Position numbers and translations under genes: made by a program. Source: Bradyrhizobium sp. CB82 (GTDB taxonomy: Bacteria; Pseudomonadota; Alphaproteobacteria; Rhizobiales; Xanthobacteraceae). From it: DNA of 64,000 bases. The notes beneath the pieces are model-generated. The model was given only the letters and a program-made list of their open reading frames with translations. It did no database searches and had not been told where the DNA came from. Positions 33,316 to 41,938 of this stretch are shown here, piece after piece. Every line of letters starts with the position of its first letter. Position 1 is the first letter of the stretch. The stretch covers positions 6,143,001 through 6,207,000 of the forward strand of contig NZ_CP121650.1 of NCBI RefSeq assembly GCF_029714405.1, given 5' to 3'.

Positions 33316-34311
33316 TTAGCCGAACCGCCTTCTACGCCATTCGATCAGCTTGGCGCTGACCTCTTCCGGCTTTTCCTGCTGCGTCCAATGGCCGCTGTCC
33401 CTCACCAGATGTTTCTCGAGATCCGGCACCAGCTTCTCCATGCCATCGGCGGCCGAGGGCGGCAGCACCGCGTCGTTCTCGGCCATGATCATCAGCGACG
33501 GCACGCGCACGTGATGGTCCAGCCCCTTGGAGTTCTGCCAGTTGCGGGTGAAGTTGCGGTACCAGTTGATGCCGCCGGTGAAACCGGTTTTCGCAAAGGT
33601 GTCGACGAACACCTTCTTCTCCTCCGCTGACAGGATGGGCGTCCGCGGGTCATGCCTGGCGTCGTAGTTCGCGATCATCTGCGGGAACGCGAGGTTGATG
33701 CGGGGGGAGGCTCCAATGCCGGCAATCGGCTGTTCCTCCGGCGCACCCGGCGGGCGCGCGACCGGCTTGCGCATGAAGGCGTCGAAGGTCTCTTCGACGC
33801 GGCTGCCAAAAATCCGATCCGGCTCGTGCGCCGGGTCCTGGAACTGCACGATGTACATCTGATCGCCGAACCGCTTGCGAAACAGCTCGATCGGGTCCTC
33901 CGGCGCGCGGTCCCAATGCGGCGTGTTCACGCCGACGACGCCGGCGACGCGCGAAGGGTGGCGGAGCGGCATCTGCCAGACGACGAAGCCGCCCCAATCG
34001 TGGCCAACGAAGATCGCCTTGTCGATCCCGAGATGGTCGAGCAGACCGACGAGATCGCCGGTCAGATGTTCCATGTCGTAAGCCTCGACCGGTTCGGGCC
34101 GATCGGTTGCGCCATAGCCGCGCTGATCGGGCGCGATCACGCGGATGCCGGCCTCACTCAGTGCCTTGATCTGGTGACGCCAGGAGAAGGCGAGCTCCGG
34201 CCAGCCGTGGCACAGCACCATCGGTGGCTTGTCGCTGTTCGGGCCCGCCTCGTAATAGCCCATCCGAATTCCGTTCGTCTGCACGAACTTGAGCGGCGGC
34301 ATTTCAATCAT
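33316..34311 (-). CDS. Epoxide hydrolase-type alpha/beta hydrolase
   Basis: Soluble enzyme of 331 residues that should open epoxides to diols. Nucleophile D105 in FVGHDWGGFVVW, oxyanion motif HGWPE at 35-39, PDQRGYGATDRP, and the base H308 in DSGHWTQQEKPEE are all present, the classical epoxide hydrolase set. Cap-domain tyrosines that activate the epoxide would be in the middle third (GGINWYRNF supplies one). The ATG at 34311 follows the acyltransferase gene by 10 bases, suggesting one transcript. It could process epoxides formed by the neighbouring P450 from unsaturated fatty acids. Confidence 0.88.
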   Translation of the reverse strand: MIEMPPLKFVQTNGIRMGYYEAGPNSDKPPMVLCHGWPELAFSWRHQIKALSEAGIRVIAPDQRGYGATDRPEPVEAYDMEHLTGDLVGLLDHLGIDKAIFVGHDWGGFVVWQMPLRHPSRVAGVVGVNTPHWDRAPEDPIELFRKRFGDQMYIVQFQDPAHEPDRIFGSRVEETFDAFMRKPVARPPGAPEEQPIAGIGASPRINLAFPQMIANYDARHDPRTPILSAEEKKVFVDTFAKTGFTGGINWYRNFTRNWQNSKGLDHHVRVPSLMIMAENDAVLPPSAADGMEKLVPDLEKHLVRDSGHWTQQEKPEEVSAKLIEWRRRRFG

Positions 34312-34321
34312 TGCAAAATTC

Positions 34322-35872
34322 CTACTCGGCAGCGCCTTTGACGTCGGCCGCAGGCGGCGCATAGGCCGCTTCCAGCGCGGCGAACTCCTCCGGCAGCATG
34401 TCGCACATCACCTGCACGTGTGGGATGATGTTGGCGCCGACGATGAAGCCGAAATCGAGCTGGTCGCGATAGCTCTGCACGGTGATGTTGAGCGCCTGCC
34501 CGTGGGTCGAGATCGACACCGGGTAGATGTGCAGAAGCTCGGCGCCTGCGGCATAGAGCGTCTGCCGCGGCCCCGGCACGTTGGAGACGGTGATGTTGGC
34601 GGCCGGCGGCAGCACGTCCGACAGGTTGGAGCGGCTGTAGAGCAGCGCCAGAATCTGCACCATCATCGGCGCGCCCAGCATCGAGATGTTGGAGACCTGC
34701 GGCATCAGCGCGCGCAGCGGATGCGACATCTCCTTGGCCTTGGTCGACTGCGCAATGATCGCCTCCAGCCGTCCCTTGGGATCGTCGACATTGGTGGCGA
34801 TCGAGCAGATCATGCCGAACACCTGGTTGTTGGCCTCGGTGTTGCCCTCTTCGCGGAGCGAGATCGGCACCGCCGCGGTCAGCGATTTCGCGGGCAGCGT
34901 GCCGTATTGCAGGAGATAACGCCGCACCACACCGGAGGCGAGCGCGAGCACGACGTCATTGAGCTTGCCGCCGGCCTGCTTGGCGAGCGCTTTGGCGCGC
35001 GACAGCGGGATCGAGACGCCGGCAAAGCTGCGCTCGGAGGAGATCGACTTGTTGAGCATGGTCGGCGGCGAGACCATGCTGGCAAGGCTCTCGCGCGAGT
35101 TGGGATCGGAGATCTTGCCGAGCACGTCGGACACGCTCTTGAGCACGGTCGGGATGTTGCCGGCAAAGCGCACCGCGCTTTCGATCTGGTACATCGCATT
35201 GTCGAACAGGATCGAGCCGATATCGCTCTTGCCCGTGCGTGGAAGTTGCAGATTCTTGGCGGCCTGTGACGCTTCGAGCGGCTGGGTGAAGAGCTGCTGG
35301 TAGGAATCGAGCAGATTGGCGGCGATGTCGCGCGGCTCCTGGCCGGGCCTCGCGCCGCCCACCGGCGGATCGACTTTCCGCGGGATCGGCGAGATGTCGT
35401 AGATCATGTTGGTCAGCGCGGCGCCGGCGCCGCCGTCGATCGCGGCATGGTGCATCTTGGAGTAGAGGCCGACCTCGTTGTCCTTCATGCCCTCGAACAC
35501 ATAGAACTCCCAGAGCGGACGGGCGCGGTTCAACAGCTTGGCATGCATCCAGCCGACGATGCGCTCCAGCGTCGCACGGTCGCGTGGCGCCGGCAGGCTG
35601 GCGCGGAAGATGTGACGGTCGATGTCGAACTGGTCGTCCTCGACCCAGGAGGGATGGTCGATGTCGAGCGGCGCCTTTTCCAGGCGCGCCTTCAGGATCG
35701 GCGCGATGTGCAGCCGCGAGGCGATCATCGCCTTGAAGTCTTCGAAGAAGTCGCCCTTGTAGTCGTCAGGCAGGCGAAAGATCGCCATGCTGCCGACATG
35801 CATCGGCATTTCCGGCGTTTCCAGATAGAGAAACGACGCGTCCAGCGACGACAGCTTCTTACCGTCACCCAT
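34322..35872 (-). CDS. Wax ester synthase/diacylglycerol acyltransferase (WS/DGAT)
   Basis: Membrane-associated acyltransferase making wax esters or triacylglycerol from acyl-CoA, 516 residues. It opens with LSSLDASFLYLETPEMPMHVGSM, and the catalytic HHxxxDG motif is H141-H142-AAI-D146-G in SKMHHAAIDGGAG. The C-terminal half has LPAKSLTAAVPISLR and ITVSNVPGPRQTLYAAGAELL, typical of the family. The ATG at 35872 has GGAGGG 4 bases upstream. With the epoxide hydrolase gene behind it, it forms a lipid-related two-gene unit, and it complements the PHA genes as a second storage route. Confidence 0.93.
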   Translation of the reverse strand: MGDGKKLSSLDASFLYLETPEMPMHVGSMAIFRLPDDYKGDFFEDFKAMIASRLHIAPILKARLEKAPLDIDHPSWVEDDQFDIDRHIFRASLPAPRDRATLERIVGWMHAKLLNRARPLWEFYVFEGMKDNEVGLYSKMHHAAIDGGAGAALTNMIYDISPIPRKVDPPVGGARPGQEPRDIAANLLDSYQQLFTQPLEASQAAKNLQLPRTGKSDIGSILFDNAMYQIESAVRFAGNIPTVLKSVSDVLGKISDPNSRESLASMVSPPTMLNKSISSERSFAGVSIPLSRAKALAKQAGGKLNDVVLALASGVVRRYLLQYGTLPAKSLTAAVPISLREEGNTEANNQVFGMICSIATNVDDPKGRLEAIIAQSTKAKEMSHPLRALMPQVSNISMLGAPMMVQILALLYSRSNLSDVLPPAANITVSNVPGPRQTLYAAGAELLHIYPVSISTHGQALNITVQSYRDQLDFGFIVGANIIPHVQVMCDMLPEEFAALEAAYAPPAADVKGAAE

Positions 35873-35918
35873 AGTTCCCTCCACTCATTTCAGACAGGCG
35901 CCTTACCGGCGCTTCTTG

Positions 35919-36719
35919 TCAGGCCGCTACTGTAGGGTGCGGCGGAGCATATGCAATGGCAAACGGGCCCGCCCGGTCGAATGGCCAGAACTCCCCTTCC
36001 GGCTGCGCCAGCCGATCGGCCACGGCCCAGAGCGCTGCGGGGTTGACCCCGAGCCCGATATGGCTCGCGAAATAAACCTCAATGTTCTCGGCGCGCTCGC
36101 AAGGGCGGCACTGACAGGTGCGCCAGTGCACGATGCCGTCGCTGCGCGAAAAGATCGAGGTGGAAGGGACCGGCAGGTCGCCGGCGATGGCCTCGCGCAG
36201 CTCGGCAAAGTCCTCGACCCGCTCGCCCGACAGCGTCTCATAGAGCCGCGTCGCATTGGTCGCCCGCACGTCGTTGGCAAAGGGGCTGCCGAGCGTGACG
36301 ACATAGCGGACCATGTCGGGCGCCTGTAGAGCCAGGTCGCGGGCATAGACGCCGCCGAGGCTCCATCCGACGAGGCTCACCTTGCGCCCGGTCGCCGCAT
36401 GAATTTCCGCCAGACGGACACGCAACGCGTCCCGAACGCGCGCCAGCCCGCCGAGATTGCGGCCCATTCGCCAGGCCTGGGCGTCATAGCCGAGTTCGTG
36501 CAGATAGCGGCGCATCGGCGCCATCGACAGGTCGCTGGCGAGAAAGCCGGGCAGCGCCAGTACCGGATGACCGTCGCCCTTGGGGGCCCGCATCAGAAGC
36601 GGCGACAGGAACAGGCTGGCGTTGAACTCGAACAGGCCGCGCGCTTCCGCGAGCAGCAGTCCGAGGCCCGGCGGACGAAGCCGGCTCGAGGCCTGTGCTC
36701 CGCTCTGCTCGGGCGGCAT
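35919..36719 (-). CDS. Alpha/beta hydrolase, paralogue of the gene at 21293
   Basis: A 266-residue hydrolase with nucleophile serine in SLVGWSLGGVYARDLAL, oxyanion strand HPVLALPGFLASDLS, and IFSRSDGIVHWRTC and ASHIGLGVNPAALW for the acid and histidine. Its overall pattern matches the 21293-22063 protein along its length. The start codon overlaps the stop of the DUF6489-like gene (TAATG), so the two are coupled. A short cysteine cluster CQCRPC at about residue 215 is unusual for a hydrolase and is shared only partly by the paralogue. Confidence 0.8.
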   Translation of the reverse strand: MPPEQSGAQASSRLRPPGLGLLLAEARGLFEFNASLFLSPLLMRAPKGDGHPVLALPGFLASDLSMAPMRRYLHELGYDAQAWRMGRNLGGLARVRDALRVRLAEIHAATGRKVSLVGWSLGGVYARDLALQAPDMVRYVVTLGSPFANDVRATNATRLYETLSGERVEDFAELREAIAGDLPVPSTSIFSRSDGIVHWRTCQCRPCERAENIEVYFASHIGLGVNPAALWAVADRLAQPEGEFWPFDRAGPFAIAYAPPHPTVAA

Positions 36720-36976
36720 TATTTCTTCTTGTCGCTGCTGCGCGTCCCACCGAGGCCGGCCATGGTGACGAACATGTCCTGAAACCGCTCTGCGAGCTTG
36801 GGATCGAAGGTGAACCAGCTCTGGATCAGGGATTCCGGTGAGACCTTTTCGATGTTGCTCAGCACTTGCTGCTGCAACTTGTCCATGACGGCAGTCTGCA
36901 TCGGTCCCACATCCGGCAATCCGAAGAACTGGCGGGCTTCGAGGGGAGTGCAGTCAATTTCGACGTTAACTTTCAT
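36719..36976 (-). CDS. Small DUF6489-like protein
   Basis: An 85-residue conserved protein of unknown function. It begins MKVNVEIDCTPLEARQFFGLPD and contains the amphipathic helix DKLQQQVLSNIEKVSPESLIQSW followed by FDPKLAERFQDMFVTMAG. The C-terminus is lysine-rich (SSDKKK). It has the look of a small soluble partner protein, resembling short proteins encoded near PHA-synthesis genes. GGAGGA lies 5 bases before the ATG. Coupling with the hydrolase gene suggests they work together. Confidence 0.65.
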   Translation of the reverse strand: MKVNVEIDCTPLEARQFFGLPDVGPMQTAVMDKLQQQVLSNIEKVSPESLIQSWFTFDPKLAERFQDMFVTMAGLGGTRSSDKKK

Positions 36977-37282
36977 GTCTCCTCCTGATCGGATTGGAGC
37001 AACTTGCCACAGTATCACCGCGAGTTGTGGTGCGACGCAAGCGACCAGATGCGAGGCGCCGCGCATCCCCTCCGGCATTCGGTCAATATGGTCAATCAAA
37101 AGTCGAATGTCGCCGTCGGGCGATCTGTCGGACTATCGGTCAGCATTGCTGCACAGCGGCGCAAGTTGGCGCGTTCCTTGCTGGAATGCGCTTGCACGGT
37201 GCAAAAACTCTGGGCAACATGGTTTCATCAGCCGGCCGAACAAGCAAAAATCACGGTGCGGGCACAGTGGAGAGGGTCAAGA
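36977..37282. other. 306-base gap between divergent units
   Basis: No gene is visible. The gap must contain the promoters for the DUF6489-like gene (minus) and the peptide transporter operon (plus). The only regularity noted is a direct repeat ggtcaat-at-ggtcaat at 37081-37096. No clear -35/-10 pair could be chosen. Confidence 0.3.
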
Positions 37283-38884
37283 ATGTCGGTACGTCAGGGT
37301 CTTTTAGCGATGACGCTCGCCTCCGCGCTGGCGTTGGCGGTGTCGCCCGCCTCGAGCCAGACGCTGCGCTACGCCAACCAGGGCGAGCTCAAGTCGCTCG
37401 ACCCCTATACGCTCAATGAGAGCACCACCCACGCGCATCTCGGCCACGTCTATGAGGGGCTGATCGAGCTCGACAAGGACCTGAAGATCATCCCGGCGCT
37501 CGCCGAAAGCTGGGAAACGCCGGAGCCCACCCGCTGGCGATTCCACCTGCGCAAGGGCGTCAAATTCCACAATGGCGATCCCTTCACCGCCGATGACGTG
37601 GTTTTCTCGGCTGACCGCGTCCGAGCACCCGGCTCGAACCTTTTGACCCGCGTCCCTGCGGACGTCAAGGTCGTGAAGGTCGACGACTATACCGTCGATT
37701 TCGTTCTGAAGTCTCCCAATCCCATCCTGCTCTCGGGTTGGGATACTTGGTACATCATGGACAAAAAGTGGGCGGAGGCGAACAACGTGGTAGCGCCGAC
37801 GCCGGTAGCTGCCACGACCCCAAGCTACGCCTCGTTGCACACCAATGGCACCGGTCCCTTCATGATCGAAAGCCATCAGCCGGGCGTGAAGACCGTCTTC
37901 AAGGTCAACCCGAACTACTGGCAGAAGCCGCAACATAATCTCAAGGAAATCGTGTTCACGCCGATCGCCTCGGACGCAACGCGGGTCGCTGCGCTGCTAT
38001 CGGGCGAGGTCGACGTCATCGAGCCGGTTCCGATCCAGGATATCCAGCGTATCAATGCAAGTCCCAATGCGGCGGTGCTTTCCGGCCCGGAATTGCGCAC
38101 GATATTCATTGGCATGGACCAGTCCCGCGACGAGCTCCTGTTCTCGAACGTCAAGGGCAAGAACCCATTCAAGGACATCCGCGTCCGCGAGGCCTTCTAC
38201 AAGGCGATCGACGTCGAGCTGATCAAGAATCGCGTCATGCGTGGGCTCTCCACTCCCTCCGCCCTGATGATCGCACCGGAGCTCTTTCCGCTGTCGAAGG
38301 AGTTCACACGGCCCAAAGCCGATCCGGACGGCGCAAAGAAGCTGCTGACTGAAGCCGGCTATCCTGATGGCTTCGAGGTGACGATGGATTGCCCGAACGA
38401 CCGCTACGTCAATGACGCGGCGATCTGCCAGGCCGTGGTCGGTATGCTCGCCCGCATCGGTGTCAAGGTGAACCTGCTGGCGCAGCCCAAAGCGCAGTAT
38501 TTCGCCAAGGTGCTCAAGCCAGGCGGCTACAAGACCTCGTTCTACATGCTGGGCTGGACGCCGGGCACGATGGATTCGCACAACGTGCTGCACGACATCA
38601 TGGGTTGCCGCGATGATCCCAAGGACCCGAACCGCGGCGAATCCAATCTCGGCGGCTATTGCAACAAGCAGCTTGACGAACTCACGGACAAGATCCTGGT
38701 CGAGACCGACATCGCCAAGCGCAACCAGTTGATCAAGCAGGCTTACGAGATCTCGATCAAGGACTACGCCTACATCCCGCTCCACCAGCAGGCGCTGGCT
38801 TGGGGTGTATCGAAGAAAGTGAAACTGGTTCAGCGCGCGGACAACCAGGTGCTGCTCTACTGGGCCAACAAACAGGAAGAATAA
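37283..38884 (+). CDS. Peptide ABC transporter substrate-binding protein (SBP family 5)
   Basis: Periplasmic receptor of a dipeptide/oligopeptide importer, 533 residues. The Sec signal peptide (MSVRQGLLAMTLASALALAVSPASS) is cleaved near residue 26, and LRYANQGELKSLDPYTLNES opens the mature fold. GLIELDKDLKIIPALAESWE, RWRFHLRKGVKFHNGDPFTADDVVFS and GTGPFMIE are the SBP_bac_5 signatures. The ATG at 37283 has GAGAGGGTCAAG upstream; a longer frame from 37004 lacks a signal peptide and is rejected. It heads the first peptide transporter of the 14-kb plus-strand run. Confidence 0.92.
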   Translation: MSVRQGLLAMTLASALALAVSPASSQTLRYANQGELKSLDPYTLNESTTHAHLGHVYEGLIELDKDLKIIPALAESWETPEPTRWRFHLRKGVKFHNGDPFTADDVVFSADRVRAPGSNLLTRVPADVKVVKVDDYTVDFVLKSPNPILLSGWDTWYIMDKKWAEANNVVAPTPVAATTPSYASLHTNGTGPFMIESHQPGVKTVFKVNPNYWQKPQHNLKEIVFTPIASDATRVAALLSGEVDVIEPVPIQDIQRINASPNAAVLSGPELRTIFIGMDQSRDELLFSNVKGKNPFKDIRVREAFYKAIDVELIKNRVMRGLSTPSALMIAPELFPLSKEFTRPKADPDGAKKLLTEAGYPDGFEVTMDCPNDRYVNDAAICQAVVGMLARIGVKVNLLAQPKAQYFAKVLKPGGYKTSFYMLGWTPGTMDSHNVLHDIMGCRDDPKDPNRGESNLGGYCNKQLDELTDKILVETDIAKRNQLIKQAYEISIKDYAYIPLHQQALAWGVSKKVKLVQRADNQVLLYWANKQEE

Positions 38885-38900
38885 GTGTTGATGCGTTGTG

Positions 38901-38930
38901 AAGTCCCGGAAGCCTCGGCTTCCGGGACTT
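38901..38930 (+). promoter_or_regulatory. Strong hairpin between binding-protein and permease genes
   Basis: AAGTCCCGGAAGCC and GGCTTCCGGGACTT pair perfectly over 14 bases with only TC between them, starting 17 bases after the binding-protein stop. It lacks a T-run, so it is probably a stabilising or attenuating stem that keeps the binding-protein mRNA in excess over the permeases, as in many ABC operons. Confidence 0.6.
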
Positions 38931-38984
38931 GCCGTTTAGGGTTACGCAATGATGCGCGCCTCTGAAGAGACCTGAAAGGAACCG

Positions 38985-39965
38985 ATGCTCGCTTTCACTC
39001 TTCGCCGGGCAATCCAGGCAATCGGCGTCATGATCGCCGTCGGCATCATTTCGTTTGCGATGTTCCGCTTCGCCGGTGACCCCGTGAACCAGATGGTGTC
39101 GCAGGATACATCCGTTGCTGAACGCGCCGCGATCCGCCACTCGCTTGGTCTGGACGATCCCTTCATCGTGCAGTTCGGCCACTATGTTGCCGATGCGGCG
39201 CAGTTCAAATTCGGCATCTCCTACCAGTTCCGCCAGCCGGTCTCGGCGCTGTTGATGGAACGGATGCCCGCAACGCTGGAACTCGCGATCTGCGCAACCA
39301 TCTTCGCGATGGTCGGCGGCATCCTGATGGGCGTCTATTCGGCGCTCCGCCGCGACACCTTGCTCGCGCACGCATTCCAGGCGATCTCGCTGATCGGGAT
39401 CTCGCTGCCGACCTTCCTGATCGGCATCCTGCTGATCTATCTGTTCTCGGTGACGCTCGGCTGGCTGCCCTCGTTCGGGCGCGGCGACGTCGTGCATATC
39501 GGCTGGTGGACGACCGGGCTGCTCACACTCTCCGGATTGAAGGCGCTGATCATGCCGTCGATCACGCTCGGCCTGTTCCAGATGACGCTGATCATGCGCC
39601 TGGTGCGCGCCGAGATGCTGGAGGTGCTGCGCACCGACTATATCCGCTTCGCCCGCGCCCGCGGGCTGACCACACGCGCAATCCATTTCGGCCACGCACT
39701 GCGGAATACGTTGATTCCCGTGATCACGGTGGCCGGTCTGCAGTTTGGCTCGGTAATTGCTTTCGCAATCATCACCGAGACCGTATTCCAATGGCCGGGA
39801 ATGGGATTGTTGTTCGTCCAGGCCGTGCAGAATGTCGATATCCCGATCATGGCAGCCTATTTGATGATGGTGTCCCTGATCTTCGTCACCATCAATCTCG
39901 TGGTTGATATCCTCTACACCATCGTCGATCCGCGTCTGCGCTCGACGGTCAGCCGGGCACATTGA
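38985..39965 (+). CDS. Peptide ABC transporter permease (DppB type)
   Basis: Inner-membrane permease of 326 residues with a start MLAFTLRRAIQAIGVMIAVGIISFAMFRF typical of DppB/OppB. The EAA loop is near LRTDYIRFARARGLTTRAIHFGHALRNTLIPV, containing the RxxxARxxGL signature of the peptide permeases. Its partner at 39967 forms the heterodimer. AAAGGAACCG precedes the ATG. Stop and next start are separated by one base. Confidence 0.92.
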   Translation: MLAFTLRRAIQAIGVMIAVGIISFAMFRFAGDPVNQMVSQDTSVAERAAIRHSLGLDDPFIVQFGHYVADAAQFKFGISYQFRQPVSALLMERMPATLELAICATIFAMVGGILMGVYSALRRDTLLAHAFQAISLIGISLPTFLIGILLIYLFSVTLGWLPSFGRGDVVHIGWWTTGLLTLSGLKALIMPSITLGLFQMTLIMRLVRAEMLEVLRTDYIRFARARGLTTRAIHFGHALRNTLIPVITVAGLQFGSVIAFAIITETVFQWPGMGLLFVQAVQNVDIPIMAAYLMMVSLIFVTINLVVDILYTIVDPRLRSTVSRAH

Positions 39966-39966
39966 G

Positions 39967-40938
39967 ATGAGCGAGGCCGTCGTCCAGCACAAAGCTGAAG
40001 AGTCCCTCGCGCGCAGCGCCGCCCAATCCGGCTGGTTCAAGCGCGCCATCGAGAGCGACCTGTTCTATTCCTTCCGCCGCTCCAAGATCACCATGATCGC
40101 GGCTGCGATCACGCTGCTGTTCTTCCTGCTGGCGATCTTCGCCTCCGTGCTCGCCGTGCAGAATCCCTTTGATCCGGCGCAGCTTCAATTGATGAATTCG
40201 CGCATTTCGCCACTCTGGACTGCCGACGGTCAGAGCCCATTCCTGCTCGGCACCGACGAGCAGGGCCGCGACGTACTGTCCGCGATCCTCTACGGCTTGC
40301 GGATATCTCTCCTCGTCGGCGTCCTCGGCGTCGTATTCTCCGGCGCGCTCGGCATCCTGCTTGGCCTGACGGCCGGCTATTTCGGCGGCGCCGTCGACGG
40401 CCTCATCATGCGCGTCGCCGACGTCCAGCTCTCCTTCCCCGCGATCCTCATCGCGCTTCTGATCAACGGCATCGCCAAATCGCTGCTCGGCAACAAGCTC
40501 GACGAGATGAGCATGCTCGGCGTGCTGGTGCTCGCCATCGGCCTGAGCTTCTGGGTGCAATATGCCCGCACGGTGCGCGGCTCGGTGATGGTCGAGAAGA
40601 ACAAGGACTATGTCGCCGCCGCACAGCTCATCGGTCTGCCCGCGCCCGTAATCATGCTGCGCCATGTATTGCCGAACACGATGGGGCCGATCCTTGTCAT
40701 TGCCACGATCAACCTGGCACTCGCGATCATCACCGAGGCGACGCTGTCGTTCCTCGGCTCCGGCATGCCCGAGACCATGCCCTCGCTCGGCACGCTGATC
40801 CGCATCGGCAACAACTATCTGTTCGCCGGCGAATGGTGGATCGTCGCCTTCCCAGGCCTTGCGCTCGCGGTGCTGATCCTCTCCATCAACCTGCTCGGCG
40901 ACTGGCTGCGCGACGCGCTGAACCCAAAACTCAGGTGA
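39967..40938 (+). CDS. Peptide ABC transporter permease (DppC type)
   Basis: Second permease, 323 residues. After a hydrophilic N-terminal arm (SEAVVQHKAEESLARSA) comes the single N-terminal membrane segment (ITMIAAAITLLFFLLAIFAS), the LGTDEQGRDVLSAILYGLRIS signature of DppC proteins, and the permease core with KNKDYVAAAQLIGLPAPVIMLRHVLPNTMGP as coupling loop. It starts one base after the stop of the previous permease and ends 13 bases before the ATPase gene. Confidence 0.92.
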   Translation: MSEAVVQHKAEESLARSAAQSGWFKRAIESDLFYSFRRSKITMIAAAITLLFFLLAIFASVLAVQNPFDPAQLQLMNSRISPLWTADGQSPFLLGTDEQGRDVLSAILYGLRISLLVGVLGVVFSGALGILLGLTAGYFGGAVDGLIMRVADVQLSFPAILIALLINGIAKSLLGNKLDEMSMLGVLVLAIGLSFWVQYARTVRGSVMVEKNKDYVAAAQLIGLPAPVIMLRHVLPNTMGPILVIATINLALAIITEATLSFLGSGMPETMPSLGTLIRIGNNYLFAGEWWIVAFPGLALAVLILSINLLGDWLRDALNPKLR

Positions 40939-40951
40939 GTCCACCTCGTCC

Positions 40952-41938
40952 ATGACCGACACAGTTCTCTCCGTGCGTAACCTTCAGGTGGAGTTCGCCT
41001 CCCGTCGCGGCACGCTACGCGCGATCGACGGCGTCTCCTTCGATATCGCCAAGGGCGAGGTGCTGGGCGTGGTTGGCGAGTCCGGCGCGGGTAAGTCTGT
41101 CACCGGGCTCGCCGTGATCGGCCTGATCGATCCGCCCGGCCGCATTGCCGGCGGCGAGATCCATCTCGCCGGCACGCGGATCGATCACCTGCCGCCGGAG
41201 GAGATGCGCCGCGTCCGAGGCAAGCGGATCGGCATGATCTTCCAGGATCCCCTGACCTCGCTCAACCCGCTTTACAAGATCGGCGACCAGATCGTGGAGA
41301 CGATCCGCACGCATCTCAACCTGTCCGAGCAGGCTGCGCGCAGCCGCGCCATCGATCTCCTCGCCGAGGTCGGCATCCCCGCGCCGGAGAAGCGCATCGA
41401 CGGCTATCCCCACGAGTTCTCCGGCGGCATGCGCCAGCGCGTGGTGATTGCGCTCGCGATCTGCGCCGAGCCCGAGCTGATCATCGCGGACGAGCCGACC
41501 ACCGCGCTCGACGTCTCCGTACAGGCGCAGATCATCTCGCTGATCAAGCGGCTCGGTCGCGACCATGGCACCGCCGTGATGCTGGTGACCCACGACATGG
41601 GCGTGATCGCGGAGACCTCCGACCGCGTCGCGGTGATGTATGCCGGTCGCGTCGCCGAGATCGGGCCGGTGCAGGACGTCGTGAAGAATCCGCTGCACCC
41701 CTACGCCAAGGGCCTGATGGGCGCGATCCCGACACTCGCCGGCGAGGACAAGCGTCTGGTGCAGATCCCCGGCTCCATGCCGCGCCTGTCGGCGATCCCG
41801 CGCGGCTGCTCCTTCAATCCGCGCTGCGCCTTTGCGTTCGACCGCTGCAGGGTCGAGCGGCCCGAGCCGCTGGTGCGAGGCGCGCAATCGGTCGCCTGCC
41901 ATCTCTACGACACCGTCCCCGCGGAGAGCGCAGCATGA
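40952..41938 (+). CDS. Peptide ABC transporter ATP-binding protein (DppD type)
   Basis: ATPase of 328 residues. Walker A is GESGAGKS (VVGESGAGKSVTGLAV), signature motif SGGMRQR, Walker [15 protein letters not shown], and the H-loop VTHDMGVI. The C-terminal oligopeptide-transporter extension (LQIPGSMPRLSAIPRGCSFNPRC and CRVERPEP with cysteines) carries the iron-sulfur-like four-cysteine motif of this subfamily. It overlaps the next ATPase gene by 4 bases (ATGA). Confidence 0.94.
   Translation: MTDTVLSVRNLQVEFASRRGTLRAIDGVSFDIAKGEVLGVVGESGAGKSVTGLAVIGLIDPPGRIAGGEIHLAGTRIDHLPPEEMRRVRGKRIGMIFQDPLTSLNPLYKIGDQIVETIRTHLNLSEQAARSRAIDLLAEVGIPAPEKRIDGYPHEFSGGMRQRVVIALAICAEPELIIADEPTTALDVSVQAQIISLIKRLGRDHGTAVMLVTHDMGVIAETSDRVAVMYAGRVAEIGPVQDVVKNPLHPYAKGLMGAIPTLAGEDKRLVQIPGSMPRLSAIPRGCSFNPRCAFAFDRCRVERPEPLVRGAQSVACHLYDTVPAESAA

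Noticed and set aside
37004..37282. Upstream extension of the first peptide-binding protein
   Set aside because: It would bury the signal peptide inside the protein; the inner ATG has a proper ribosome-binding site.
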